Below are positions 1 to 6,915 of a stretch of 48,292 nt of DNA, in pieces. How positions within the stretch are numbered: the first letter of the stretch is position 1; the number at the start of each line of letters is the position of its first letter. The stretch is from an uncultured Paracoccus sp. Lineage in GTDB: Bacteria > Pseudomonadota > Alphaproteobacteria > Rhodobacterales > Rhodobacteraceae. The stretch is taken from positions 1 through 48,292 of the forward strand of contig NZ_CAMIOH010000002.1 in the NCBI RefSeq assembly GCF_946221145.1, in the 5' to 3' direction. The translations under genes were made by a program, and so were the position numbers. Below the pieces are notes generated by a model, which was not told the origin of the DNA, did not search any database, and was given only the letters and a program-made list of their open reading frames with translations.

Positions 1-51
1 GAAAAGAATGGTGGACGCGACAGGGATTGAACCTGTGACCCCTACGATGTC
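1..51. repeat. attL: attL core (51-bp direct repeat)
   Basis: Bases 1-51 are identical to 48242-48292. The repeat contains the 3' part of a tRNA gene on the minus strand, from the anticodon to the CCA end plus 8 flanking bases. Because the rest of the tRNA would lie towards higher coordinates, this left copy is the displaced 3' fragment: beyond base 55 the sequence no longer pairs well with the anticodon stem. Together with the adjacent integrase this defines the prophage end. Confidence 0.93.
9..51 (-). tRNA. tRNA-Val(GAC) 3' fragment at attL
   Basis: On the minus strand, bases 51 to 9 read anticodon GAC, the 3' anticodon-stem strand, a variable loop, a five-base-pair T stem (ACAGG/CCTGT) with loop TTCAATC, the acceptor 3' strand CGCGTCC, discriminator A and an encoded CCA. 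Only the 3' part is present. The 5' anticodon-stem strand just inside the element has a mismatch, so this copy is not an intact tRNA. Confidence 0.75.
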
Positions 52-99
52 AACGAAGAGGTTCCCGTGTCAAATCCAGTGTTTCCGGGCATTTCGCGT

Positions 100-552
100 T
101 CATTGCCCCCCAGTTACGTTCACGCTCTTTTCCGGTGTTTCTGGGGGGTAACTGGGGGGCGGCGGCGCTTCCAGGGACTGGCTATCGGTAAGGATCGTGA
201 GAGCATCCGCCAGCGCCCAGACCATCGAGCCCATCGCGTAGATCAAGAATCCAGCGGAGACGATGCCGGCGATCCAGGCCGCGAGCAGGCGGATCGGCTG
301 TCCATAGCTGTTGAAGGACGGCAGGGACCACAGCTTGGTCCGATAGAGCTGGCGCACCAGGTGGATGATCAGCAAGGCGAGGGCGGTCCACGATAGACCG
401 ATAAGAAGGCCGCTGCCGGTCTTACTTGCGGCCCAGCGCAGCGCGCTCACTACGATCGCCCACTCGATGATCTGAAACACGGCCGGGATGCCGGCGTCGA
501 CGGCTCTCGTCACTGCCTTTGAAGCGCGCTCAAGGCGTGGTGCCCACTTCAT
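100..552 (-). CDS. Small membrane protein downstream of integrase
   Basis: This is a 150-residue protein with about three hydrophobic segments (roughly residues 25-45, 50-65 and 85-115) and a proline-rich hydrophilic tail (EAPPPPSYPPETPEKS). I do not recognise a family. The start ATG overlaps the integrase stop in an ATGA arrangement, so it is probably translated after the integrase. Its last codons lie over the arm-type repeats, so it is unlikely to be expressed the same way in phage and prophage. A superinfection-exclusion or lysogenic-conversion role is possible by position only. Confidence 0.6.
   Translation of the reverse strand: MKWAPRLERASKAVTRAVDAGIPAVFQIIEWAIVVSALRWAASKTGSGLLIGLSWTALALLIIHLVRQLYRTKLWSLPSFNSYGQPIRLLAAWIAGIVSAGFLIYAMGSMVWALADALTILTDSQSLEAPPPPSYPPETPEKSVNVTGGQ
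106..159. promoter_or_regulatory. Candidate integrase arm-type sites, left arm
   Basis: Three copies of an 11-bp motif ending in CTGGGGGG lie here: an inverted copy at 106-116 (CCCCCCAGTTA) and two tandem direct copies at 138-148 (TTTCTGGGGGG) and 149-159 (TAACTGGGGGG). The right end of the prophage has the same arrangement. In the circular phage the two clusters would flank the core, as arm-type sites of tyrosine integrases do. Binding by this integrase is inferred. Confidence 0.6.
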
Positions 553-1784
553 CCCAGCGCCTTGCGCGCCTTGGCTCGATTGCTGGGGCGGTGGTGGCCG
601 TAGCAGTCTTCCAACGTCTTCGTCGTCATGCCGGTGAAACTGGCGGCTTCCCATGGCTTGGCGTCGCGCTCCATCAACCAGGTGGCGCACGTGTGCCGCA
701 TCCAGTGGGGCGTGATTTCTTCCGGCAGGCCAGCATCACGCACGGCGCCTTCGAAACCGGTCCGTATCCGGCCAGCCAGCGGGCGGGCTCCGTGGTGCAG
801 GACGCTGACCAGCTGGGGAGCGAGCATCGGGTCGCCGCCGGCCTTGAGATGAGCTTCTCGCAGCTCGGCGGAGGCCGCACGATCCATGTCGCGCCAGCGA
901 CGCAGGTGGGCCAGAAGGCGGTTCGGCACGACGACAAGGGGGCGGCGCTTTGTACGGATGTCGCGTTCAGCCTTGCCGCGCCGGTATATGACGCCATCCT
1001 CGAGATCGACCCATGCCTGAGTGGGGGATTCGGACCAGAGCAGCTTAGGGATCACGCCAGGCCGAGTGCCGGTGTAGAGGCCGATCAGGATGAAGCGCCG
1101 CAGGTGCGCGCGATTCAGGCGGCTGGACTTCGGAAGGCGCTTCCACTTCTTCGTTTTTTCATTCCAGCGCCAGCCCATGGCGGCGAGAAGGAGCCGGGCC
1201 GCCTGCGACCGCGTCAGCGCATCGCGCGTGCTCTCGGCCTTGGGCGGCAGCACGACCTTGGGGCGACGTGTGAGGGGGTGTTCATCGTGCCAGTAGCCGA
1301 TGGCGGCCGAGAGATCCTCCAGTTCTCGGCGCGCGCCCTGATCGGTGACGCGGCGCGCGGTCTTCGGGTCCTTGGCCATCTTGATCGGCTGCTGGATGCG
1401 GTGCGCGACATAGTCCTCGCAGCTGGAGCGGCGAATGTCCGCGACGGTGCGGTCGCCCCAGAACTCCAGGAGGGCGGACAGGCGGGCCTTCACCGCCTTC
1501 GGGTCTGGCGCCTTGGCGGCGCGGCCGTCGGTGTACAGGCTCAGGACGTCCGCGATGAGAACGTCGGCCGGATCAGTTGGGCCGTTGGCGCCGCCGGCCG
1601 GCGCCGGGGTCCATTTCGACTGGATGTACTCGGCGAGCTTGAGCCCAGCCTCTGCAACTTCGCCTGGGCCGCAGCCAGTGCCAACTTCCTTCGCTCCGTC
1701 TCGGATAACCCAGACGGATGCCTGCCGTTTGTCGGGGCGGGCCTTTCGAAGGAAGAGCCGGGGTCCTTTTGATGGGCGGGGCAT
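549..1784 (-). CDS. int: Tyrosine-type phage integrase
   Basis: Site-specific recombinase of 411 residues that would integrate and excise the prophage at the tRNA-Val core. The N-terminal part (1-160) fits an arm-binding and core-binding region. The catalytic domain shows Arg241 (TGTRPG), a basic beta-hairpin around 270-282, His360 and Arg363 in HWMRHTCATW, and the likely nucleophile Tyr395 in DCYGHH. Length and motif order are normal, so it looks functional. The gene runs towards attL about 500 bp away. Its start lies inside the excisionase-like gene, read in another frame, and it is followed by an ATGA-coupled membrane protein gene. Confidence 0.95.
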   Translation of the reverse strand: MPRPSKGPRLFLRKARPDKRQASVWVIRDGAKEVGTGCGPGEVAEAGLKLAEYIQSKWTPAPAGGANGPTDPADVLIADVLSLYTDGRAAKAPDPKAVKARLSALLEFWGDRTVADIRRSSCEDYVAHRIQQPIKMAKDPKTARRVTDQGARRELEDLSAAIGYWHDEHPLTRRPKVVLPPKAESTRDALTRSQAARLLLAAMGWRWNEKTKKWKRLPKSSRLNRAHLRRFILIGLYTGTRPGVIPKLLWSESPTQAWVDLEDGVIYRRGKAERDIRTKRRPLVVVPNRLLAHLRRWRDMDRAASAELREAHLKAGGDPMLAPQLVSVLHHGARPLAGRIRTGFEGAVRDAGLPEEITPHWMRHTCATWLMERDAKPWEAASFTGMTTKTLEDCYGHHRPSNRAKARKALG

Positions 1785-2014
1785 GGGCGGGGCTCGAACA
1801 GCGCCCGGATTCGCGCGGGCGTTACATAAAGGCGGCCGGCGACCTCGGCCGTCAACAGGCGCCCCTTTCGGATCTCGGTGCGCAAGCTGGAAACCGTGAG
1901 GGGGCCATGAGGCCAGAAGACAGCTACGGCTTCGGCAAGGGTCATGTCTTCATCGTCCGACCAGTCAGCGGGGTATGGGCGAAGACGGACGCGGCGGAGA
2001 GGGTCGCGAGACAT
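1541..2014 (-). CDS. Excisionase-like HTH protein overlapping int
   Basis: A 157-residue protein whose residues 24-75 (MTLAEAVAVFWP to ARIRALFEP) look like an excisionase or MerR-like winged helix. After a linker comes a segment resembling the tails of rhizobial and caulobacterial excisionase-like proteins as I remember them (GLSETERRKLALAAAQ and an SSPSTSSRN stretch). The last 244 bases overlap the start of int on the same strand in another frame. It probably bends attachment-site DNA for excision. Family assignment is moderate and rests on the HTH plus its position next to int. Confidence 0.7.
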   Translation of the reverse strand: MSRDPLRRVRLRPYPADWSDDEDMTLAEAVAVFWPHGPLTVSSLRTEIRKGRLLTAEVAGRLYVTPARIRALFEPRPCPAHQKDPGSSFERPAPTNGRHPSGLSETERRKLALAAAQAKLQRLGSSSPSTSSRNGPRRRPAAPTAQLIRPTFSSRTS

Positions 2015-2021
2015 GGTCCTG

Positions 2022-2318
2022 TCACTCCCCTTCGTGTTCGATGACGAGGTCAGCGTCGGCGCCGTCGCCGGTCAGGAACATCCAGTAATGCCATTCGACG
2101 GCGGCCTTGATGCGCTCGACAGGGAGGGCGAAGGCAAGAGCCGCCTCGCCCAGGGTCGGGCCCACGGCCGCCTTCCAGCCCACGTCGCGAATGCGGGCGT
2201 CCAGGTTGGTGATCGACCAGCACTGGATCGCGGCGGCCAGGGTGCGGAGCGTCGGGCCATCGTCGTTGAAGCCTTCGTCGTGGTCGGCCAGAGCGCCGTC
2301 GTCATCATCGCCGTTCAT
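2022..2318 (-). CDS. Hypothetical early protein
   Basis: A 98-residue acidic protein (MNGDDDDGALADHDEG at the start), with a helical middle (TLGEAALAFALPVERIKAAVEWHYWMF) that could be an HTH-like fold. No family is recognised. Its ATG overlaps the stop of the upstream gene (ATGA), so it is part of the leftward early operon. Confidence 0.65.
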   Translation of the reverse strand: MNGDDDDGALADHDEGFNDDGPTLRTLAAAIQCWSITNLDARIRDVGWKAAVGPTLGEAALAFALPVERIKAAVEWHYWMFLTGDGADADLVIEHEGE

Positions 2319-2758
2319 GCCGAGGCCTCGATCATGCGGATGCTGCGCGGGTGGCAGGGCACGGCGTGCCGTATGCCGGCGAAGGCGACGTAGACGTAGG
2401 CCGTGGACGACTTGCCGGGGTGAACGACCTGGCCGCGCTTGCCCGTCCAGTCGCCTTCGTTGATCAGCTCGACCTCGGCGCCGATGCGCGGATCGACGCC
2501 GTAGGCGCAGCGGACATAGGCATAGCCGTCATAGGCGCAGGTGCTGATCCGCCGGACCCTGACCATGGACAGGAAGTCGCGGAAGCTGACGGTCCAGACG
2601 TCGCTGTAGTCAAGGAAGGCCTGGTAGACGGCGCGCGATCGGGTGGCGGCCGAGAGCGTCGAGGTCGCCACGTAGTCGCCAGCGGTGACGGTGACCTCGT
2701 AGAGGTTCCAGAGGGGCTCGGCCGTGGCGTCAAGGCCGTCGAAACGGGTCACAGGCAT
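2315..2758 (-). CDS. Hypothetical early protein
   Basis: A 147-residue protein of unknown function. The first part (EVTVTAGDYVATSTLSAATRSRA) resembles a beta-rich accessory domain. The second has a KOW-like stretch (GAEVELINEGDWTGKRGQVV). It overlaps its neighbours on both sides by a few bases in the leftward operon, which supports it as a real gene. Confidence 0.65.
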   Translation of the reverse strand: MPVTRFDGLDATAEPLWNLYEVTVTAGDYVATSTLSAATRSRAVYQAFLDYSDVWTVSFRDFLSMVRVRRISTCAYDGYAYVRCAYGVDPRIGAEVELINEGDWTGKRGQVVHPGKSSTAYVYVAFAGIRHAVPCHPRSIRMIEASA

Positions 2759-2967
2759 GCCCCCCGGATCGCTTCCCGCTTGGCCTGGGCCATGGTGTCG
2801 ACGCCTTCAGGGCTCCATCCGTCATAGCGGTAGCAGCCGTCGGCGCCCTGAACGGTGATGTAGAACTTGCACCTGTCATCGCCTGACGTGCGGTCGCGCT
2901 CGATCTCGATCGTGCAGCCCTTGTGCGTGCCGCGAAAATAGCCGCGCTTCTTCTCGAGGATTCTCAT
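2749..2967 (-). CDS. Small hypothetical early protein
   Basis: A 72-residue protein containing a stretch like a small beta domain (GCTIEIERDRTSGDDRCKFY) and ending in IRGACL. It overlaps the next gene by 10 bases and the previous one by 4. No family is recognised; support comes from operon position and coherent composition. Confidence 0.6.
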   Translation of the reverse strand: MRILEKKRGYFRGTHKGCTIEIERDRTSGDDRCKFYITVQGADGCYRYDGWSPEGVDTMAQAKREAIRGACL

Positions 2968-3245
2968 TCCTGGCGCTCCGCTGTCGTCGGTCGAACCACC
3001 ACGCAGAGAGAATGGATCGGGTCGCCAGTATGGGTGGACGGTGACCAGGAAGAGATCACCCAGTGGGCGACGGCGACAACTTCGAAGCTGGACGGCAGAC
3101 CCAGTTTGCGCAGGTCATCCCAGTCGCTGCTGGTGAACCAGAGGAAGTCGCCTTTAGCAGGGGCCGTCCTGAGCCAAAGGGACTTGAGCGGCAGGTCATC
3201 ACCGTCCGGCTCGCCCTCAAGCTGGATTTCCGCTTTGATCATCAT
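2964..3245 (-). CDS. Small hypothetical early protein
   Basis: A 93-residue protein, rich in aromatic residues (LWLRTAPAKGDFLWFTSSDWDDL). The start could be the first or second of two adjacent ATGs (3245 or 3242); the first overlaps the upstream stop. Function is unknown. It belongs to the translationally coupled leftward operon. Confidence 0.6.
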   Translation of the reverse strand: MMIKAEIQLEGEPDGDDLPLKSLWLRTAPAKGDFLWFTSSDWDDLRKLGLPSSFEVVAVAHWVISSWSPSTHTGDPIHSLCVVVRPTTAERQE

Positions 3246-4861
3246 GCCGGGTCCCCGCCTGCCTGAAGGGCGGCCAGGGCTTTGCGGTTTTCTACCGCCT
3301 TGGTCAGCGCGTCGAGAACATCCCGCCCGTAGAAGCGGCGATCATTCCAATCGGTCCACGCGCCGCAGCACTCGACAGCCATGGTGTCTTCGGGACGGTC
3401 GGCCTCAGGGTCATCACACAGAATAGTGACGCTATCGCCCTCATCGGATCGCAGGGCTTCAATGGCCACGCGCATTTTCTCAGCCTCTGGCGCGGGTGGG
3501 GTGGTGGCCTCTTCAATGCTCCGAACCGCGCTGTCGGGCAGGCCGCCACACACGTCCGCGACCATCATGGCGAAGTTCGCCACGTCCGCTGCTTCATTGG
3601 CGATCAGCTCGTGCCAGCGTGGTAGCGGCGGCGGGTTGATGGCGATCTGAGCGTTGGCTCGCTGCTGAACGCGCTGGGCCAGTTCGTCGGTTTCCTCCCT
3701 AAGCCGACCTAGCAGTGCGAGGGGGCTGTCCTTCTTCCAGCCGGACTTCCAGTCGTTCTCCTTGAGTTTCGCCTCCATCAGGTGTGCGAAAGCCAAAATG
3801 ACCGGGCGTAGGCCTGCCACCGGCTGCGCTTCCTCGCGGGCTTGGGGCTGGGCGCGGAGGGCTGAAAGGATACGATCCGTAGCCGCTTCTATGCCGCTGA
3901 ACCGACCTTCACCGATGCTTACGTTTGCGACAATCGCCAGCTTTATCGCACGACGAATGTCATCCTCCCCCGCCTCTGCCGGGGCGAGGGAGGACGCCAA
4001 TGCCCGCGCTAGAGCTATGCCGTCTTCCGTGCTGGCGACAGATGCGACAACCCGCGTGGGCTTGCCCTTAATCGCGACCGTCAGGAACTGGCCGCTTTCG
4101 TCAGGCCGCTCATCTCCCATGCTGTCGAGCAGGGTGTTTGAGCAGTCGCCGGTCCAGATTTGAGACCCATCGGGAAGATCGATAACGACGCCCGAGACCG
4201 GCCCCTCTTCTTCGTCCGCGATGAAGCTTTCGCGCCACGCCGCAGCCACCGCCCCGCCTTCCTCGCGCACAGGGGCGGCGGTTTCCTTCTCGACCACGGG
4301 GCCGATCACTTCCCACTTGTCCCCCTCCAACTCACGCTCGATAAACCGACAGCGATTGCCATCGATGGTGCGGATCTCCCCGCGAACCGGCTGGGCTTCG
4401 TCGCGAGCTTGAGGCTGGGCGCTGAGGGCGGCCTTCATGTTGATGGATCGGGCGATTACGGCGCAGGTCGCATCGCTGAGGCCTGGCGCGCCTTTACGGA
4501 TGCTGTCGTAGGCGGCGGCATAGATCGCGCCGCAGCCTTGAGGTTTGCTGGCGGCCTCAGCTATCGGGGGGCAGTTGAGGCCGGGCGGGCAGTAGACGTG
4601 GTCCGCAAGCGAAGCCCCATCCCCTGGCGGCGCAGGCAGTGCAGTGCGGCCGCGCTCGAGCAGGGCCATGATCTGAACGGCGTCGCCGTACTCGCGCGTG
4701 AGGGCGACGGTCCGTGGCTGACCCGTCACCACTATGGCGGCGGCGAAGCCGTCGTAGATGGAACCGACGATCTCCAGCTCGGCGGTCTGCAGGTCGACCT
4801 GGTCGAAGACGGCGCGACGGATTTCGTCCTCACGCGAAGGATGTTGATTGCGGTCAGCCAT
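3242..4861 (-). CDS. Mosaic early protein with a MazG-like domain
   Basis: A 539-residue multi-module protein. Residues about 355-440 carry the metal-binding signature of all-alpha dNTP pyrophosphohydrolases of the MazG-like superfamily: EETDE, followed about 30 residues later by NEAADVANF. These enzymes hydrolyse nucleoside triphosphates to monophosphates. Two near-identical linkers (QPQARDEAQPV and QPQAREEAQPV) separate the modules, and each follows a helical segment ending in AALSAQ or SALRAQ, which suggests duplication of a phage module. The C-terminus has a possible small domain (ILCDDPEADRPEDTMAVECC). The start overlaps the upstream stop by 8 bases. Catalytic activity is inferred from motif only. 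Confidence 0.7.
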   Translation of the reverse strand: MADRNQHPSREDEIRRAVFDQVDLQTAELEIVGSIYDGFAAAIVVTGQPRTVALTREYGDAVQIMALLERGRTALPAPPGDGASLADHVYCPPGLNCPPIAEAASKPQGCGAIYAAAYDSIRKGAPGLSDATCAVIARSINMKAALSAQPQARDEAQPVRGEIRTIDGNRCRFIERELEGDKWEVIGPVVEKETAAPVREEGGAVAAAWRESFIADEEEGPVSGVVIDLPDGSQIWTGDCSNTLLDSMGDERPDESGQFLTVAIKGKPTRVVASVASTEDGIALARALASSLAPAEAGEDDIRRAIKLAIVANVSIGEGRFSGIEAATDRILSALRAQPQAREEAQPVAGLRPVILAFAHLMEAKLKENDWKSGWKKDSPLALLGRLREETDELAQRVQQRANAQIAINPPPLPRWHELIANEAADVANFAMMVADVCGGLPDSAVRSIEEATTPPAPEAEKMRVAIEALRSDEGDSVTILCDDPEADRPEDTMAVECCGAWTDWNDRRFYGRDVLDALTKAVENRKALAALQAGGDPA

Positions 4862-5609
4862 GAGCGGCCTCGCTTCCTGTCGGCGGGGCCAGTTCCGAAG
4901 CTGCCGGGCGGCAATCGTCGGGATGGAAGACCCAGAAGCCCGGGCCCTTGAGGGAGCGGACCCGATATCGTCCGTCCTCTTCCACGCTGACGAAGGTTCC
5001 GGTTCGGCCGTCCTGGTGACGAAGCGTGACGCCGGGCGTCGGGGCCACGGTGCCTGCGCGTCCCGTCAGCGGGTCCAGACCCTTGGCTGCGCGCCAGTCG
5101 TCGACGGAGGCGTCGCCGTCGAGAACGACGCGGGCGGCCATGGCGGCTGTCTGGACGGCCTCCTTGCGCACGGCGCTGGAGTGTTCGTCCAGGACGGCCT
5201 TCACCAGCTCGCCGAACTCCTCGGCCATGGCCAGGGTCATGATCCGGTCGCCGGGGAATTTGGAGCGAGCGCGGGCCAGTTCTGCGCGGACCTGGTCAAG
5301 GAAGTCCTCGACGGGATCCGATTGCAGGGCGACGGCCGTGATCTCGTTCAGATCCTTTTCGCCCTGAAGGAAGGCGTCGCCCTGCCAGCCTGCCTCTTCC
5401 TGAGCCGCGACCCAAGGGGCGGCGAAGAGGCTGATCAGCTGCTGGCGCTGGTAGTTGCTCTTGCCGTCCATGGCCCAGGCGAGGGCCGCCTGCAGGCGCT
5501 CGCCGTCGATCCCGTCCGAAAAGCCCATCAGGATCTCCTGGATGGCGAGGAAGCGCTTCAGCTGGGAAGCCGGAGCGGCTCCCGGCCCGTTGATGATGAC
5601 CTTGGTCAT
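4854..5609 (-). CDS. MazG-like domain protein
   Basis: A 251-residue protein. The middle (about residues 115-165) shows AEEFGELVKA and then RKEAVQTAAMAARV, a MazG-like helical pair in which the usual ExxD second motif appears as ExxQ, so the metal site may be altered. The C-terminal 60 residues form a separate beta-rich module (TLRHQDGRTGTFVSVEEDGRYRV). The chosen start, ATG at 5609, overlaps the stop of the small HTH gene upstream. This is the second MazG-like protein in the operon. Confidence 0.65.
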   Translation of the reverse strand: MTKVIINGPGAAPASQLKRFLAIQEILMGFSDGIDGERLQAALAWAMDGKSNYQRQQLISLFAAPWVAAQEEAGWQGDAFLQGEKDLNEITAVALQSDPVEDFLDQVRAELARARSKFPGDRIMTLAMAEEFGELVKAVLDEHSSAVRKEAVQTAAMAARVVLDGDASVDDWRAAKGLDPLTGRAGTVAPTPGVTLRHQDGRTGTFVSVEEDGRYRVRSLKGPGFWVFHPDDCRPAASELAPPTGSEAAHG

Positions 5610-5758
5610 GGTTCGACTCCGGCTTCGATCAGCTCGCCGATCGAGATGTTGAAGAGCTTGGCGATGTCGCGGACGGGCCAGCCGGCGCGGCGGAACCATC
5701 CGCACCAGACGATCAGGCGCGGGTGGCGGTCGGGGATGGGATCGAGGTGCAGGGTCAC
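5606..5758 (-). CDS. Small GTG-start HTH-like protein
   Basis: A 50-residue protein starting with GTG at 5758, which overlaps the stop of the preceding gene (GTGA). The stop overlaps the next start (ATGA). The second half (GWPVRDIAKLFNISIGELIEAG) reads like a helix-turn-helix. Many short phage proteins of this shape occur in early operons; the function is unknown. Double coupling supports it as real. Confidence 0.6.
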   Translation of the reverse strand: MTLHLDPIPDRHPRLIVWCGWFRRAGWPVRDIAKLFNISIGELIEAGVEP

Positions 5759-6081
5759 GCGGCCTCTCCATGCAGGATGCGCACGCCGTGCGCGGTGGCC
5801 GTGAAGGGCGCTGGGCTGCCCGGCAGGCGCGCCGTCAGCCCCTGACGGGTCATGGCGATCAGGGCGGCGTGGATCTTGCGGCGCTCGATCCGGCGCGGGT
5901 AACGGCCGTCATGGACGGCGCGCAGGATCTCGGTCTCTGTCAGGGGCTGATCGTGGATGGTGCGCAGGATCCGCTCCCAGCGGCCGCCGGGGCAGTAGCC
6001 GCGATCGACGTAGACGGGCGTCTGGGCCAGCCGCAGGGGCCGCAGCGGATGCGCGGACGGGTGCAGGCGGCGATCAAGCAT
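5755..6081 (-). CDS. Hypothetical early protein
   Basis: A 108-residue basic protein starting at MLDRRLHPS. Its middle (ERILRTIHDQPLTETEILRAVHDG, then RRKIHAALIAMTRQGLTAR) is compatible with a winged helix. The last codons contain an exact copy of the distributed 15-bp palindrome (5779-5793, read as AHGVR). The upstream TetR-type gene overlaps its start. Function is not known. Confidence 0.6.
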   Translation of the reverse strand: MLDRRLHPSAHPLRPLRLAQTPVYVDRGYCPGGRWERILRTIHDQPLTETEILRAVHDGRYPRRIERRKIHAALIAMTRQGLTARLPGSPAPFTATAHGVRILHGEAA

Positions 6082-6499
6082 CGGCAGGCGCCTTGACCGG
6101 AAGGGGCGGCAGGGCGGCCCTGATGTCCGCGAGCAGTTCGGGGACGCCTTCCTCATCCGCGAACGCGTCGAGCACGCCCTGGGCCCGGCGCAGGACATTG
6201 ACCAGCTCACGGCCCCGTTCGGGCGTCAGCGGCGGATGGCCGAAGATGGCGACGTAGAGCGCCGTCTTGTCCTCGAAGTTGGCGAAGACGGCGCCGGTGG
6301 ACATGCCGGCGCCCTTGGCGATTGCACGGATGGTGGCGCGTTCGAAGCCGACGTCATTGAACAGGGTCTCGGCTGAGTCGAAGACGCGCTGGCGAGTCCG
6401 CACCTTGGCGGCCTGCCGTCGGTTCAGACGCCTGGGCTGCTCGGCGTCGGCGGGATCGGTCGGGGTTGGGGCGGGGGTGAAGGTCGCGCCGTCCATCAT
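6074..6499 (-). CDS. TetR/AcrR-type HTH protein, short
   Basis: A 141-residue protein with a TetR N-terminal DNA-binding domain at about residues 30-90: RTRQRVFDSAETLF, then GFERATIRAIAKGAGMSTG and the recognition part AVFANFEDKTALYVAIFG. The usual 120-residue ligand-binding domain is reduced to about 45 residues, so it may not respond to a ligand. Within a phage early operon it may control phage or host genes. The start is one of two adjacent ATGs (6499 or 6496). Confidence 0.8.
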   Translation of the reverse strand: MMDGATFTPAPTPTDPADAEQPRRLNRRQAAKVRTRQRVFDSAETLFNDVGFERATIRAIAKGAGMSTGAVFANFEDKTALYVAIFGHPPLTPERGRELVNVLRRAQGVLDAFADEEGVPELLADIRAALPPLPVKAPADA

Positions 6500-6915
6500 G
6501 CGGCCCTCACGGCGGCGTCATGGGCGGGCAGCTGATTGCGGGCCAGCGCATGGCGCAGGGCGTCCTGACCCTGGCCGTCCAGCCAGCAATGGCCGATCAA
6601 GCCGTCGCGGTCGCCGCCGAGGTCGAGGAGGTAGACGGAGACGCCCTCGCGCATGTTGGCGTCGCCGTCGAAGCGCAGGTCCTCGATGTCGACCATCTCG
6701 ATCGGGCGACCGGCGCGTTCGCGCTGGACGTGACGCGCCAGGGCGCCGATGTCGGGGAAGGCCAGGGGCTTGGCCTGAGGGTTAGCCCTGAGCAGGGCGA
6801 AGCGGACGTCTGGGGACACGGGATAGCTCCTGCGGTTGAGAGATCTGGGCGCCGGGGCGGCGCGATGATGGGCGGCCAGCAAGGCGGCACCTTCGATCCA
6901 GGGGCGGGCGGACAT
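6496..6915 (-). CDS. Hypothetical early protein
   Basis: A 139-residue protein that starts at ATG 6915, overlapping the stop of the ParB-MucR fusion gene. An N-terminal stretch (WIEGAALLAAHH) is followed by a globular segment (EMVDIEDLRFDGDANMREGVSVYLLDLGG). No family is recognised. It lies between the large DNA-binding protein and the TetR-type gene. Confidence 0.6.
   Translation of the reverse strand: MSARPWIEGAALLAAHHRAAPAPRSLNRRSYPVSPDVRFALLRANPQAKPLAFPDIGALARHVQRERAGRPIEMVDIEDLRFDGDANMREGVSVYLLDLGGDRDGLIGHCWLDGQGQDALRHALARNQLPAHDAAVRAA

Noticed and set aside
519..1772. Long forward frame opposite the integrase
   Set aside because: It is the antisense shadow of int; no family features and wrong codon pattern.
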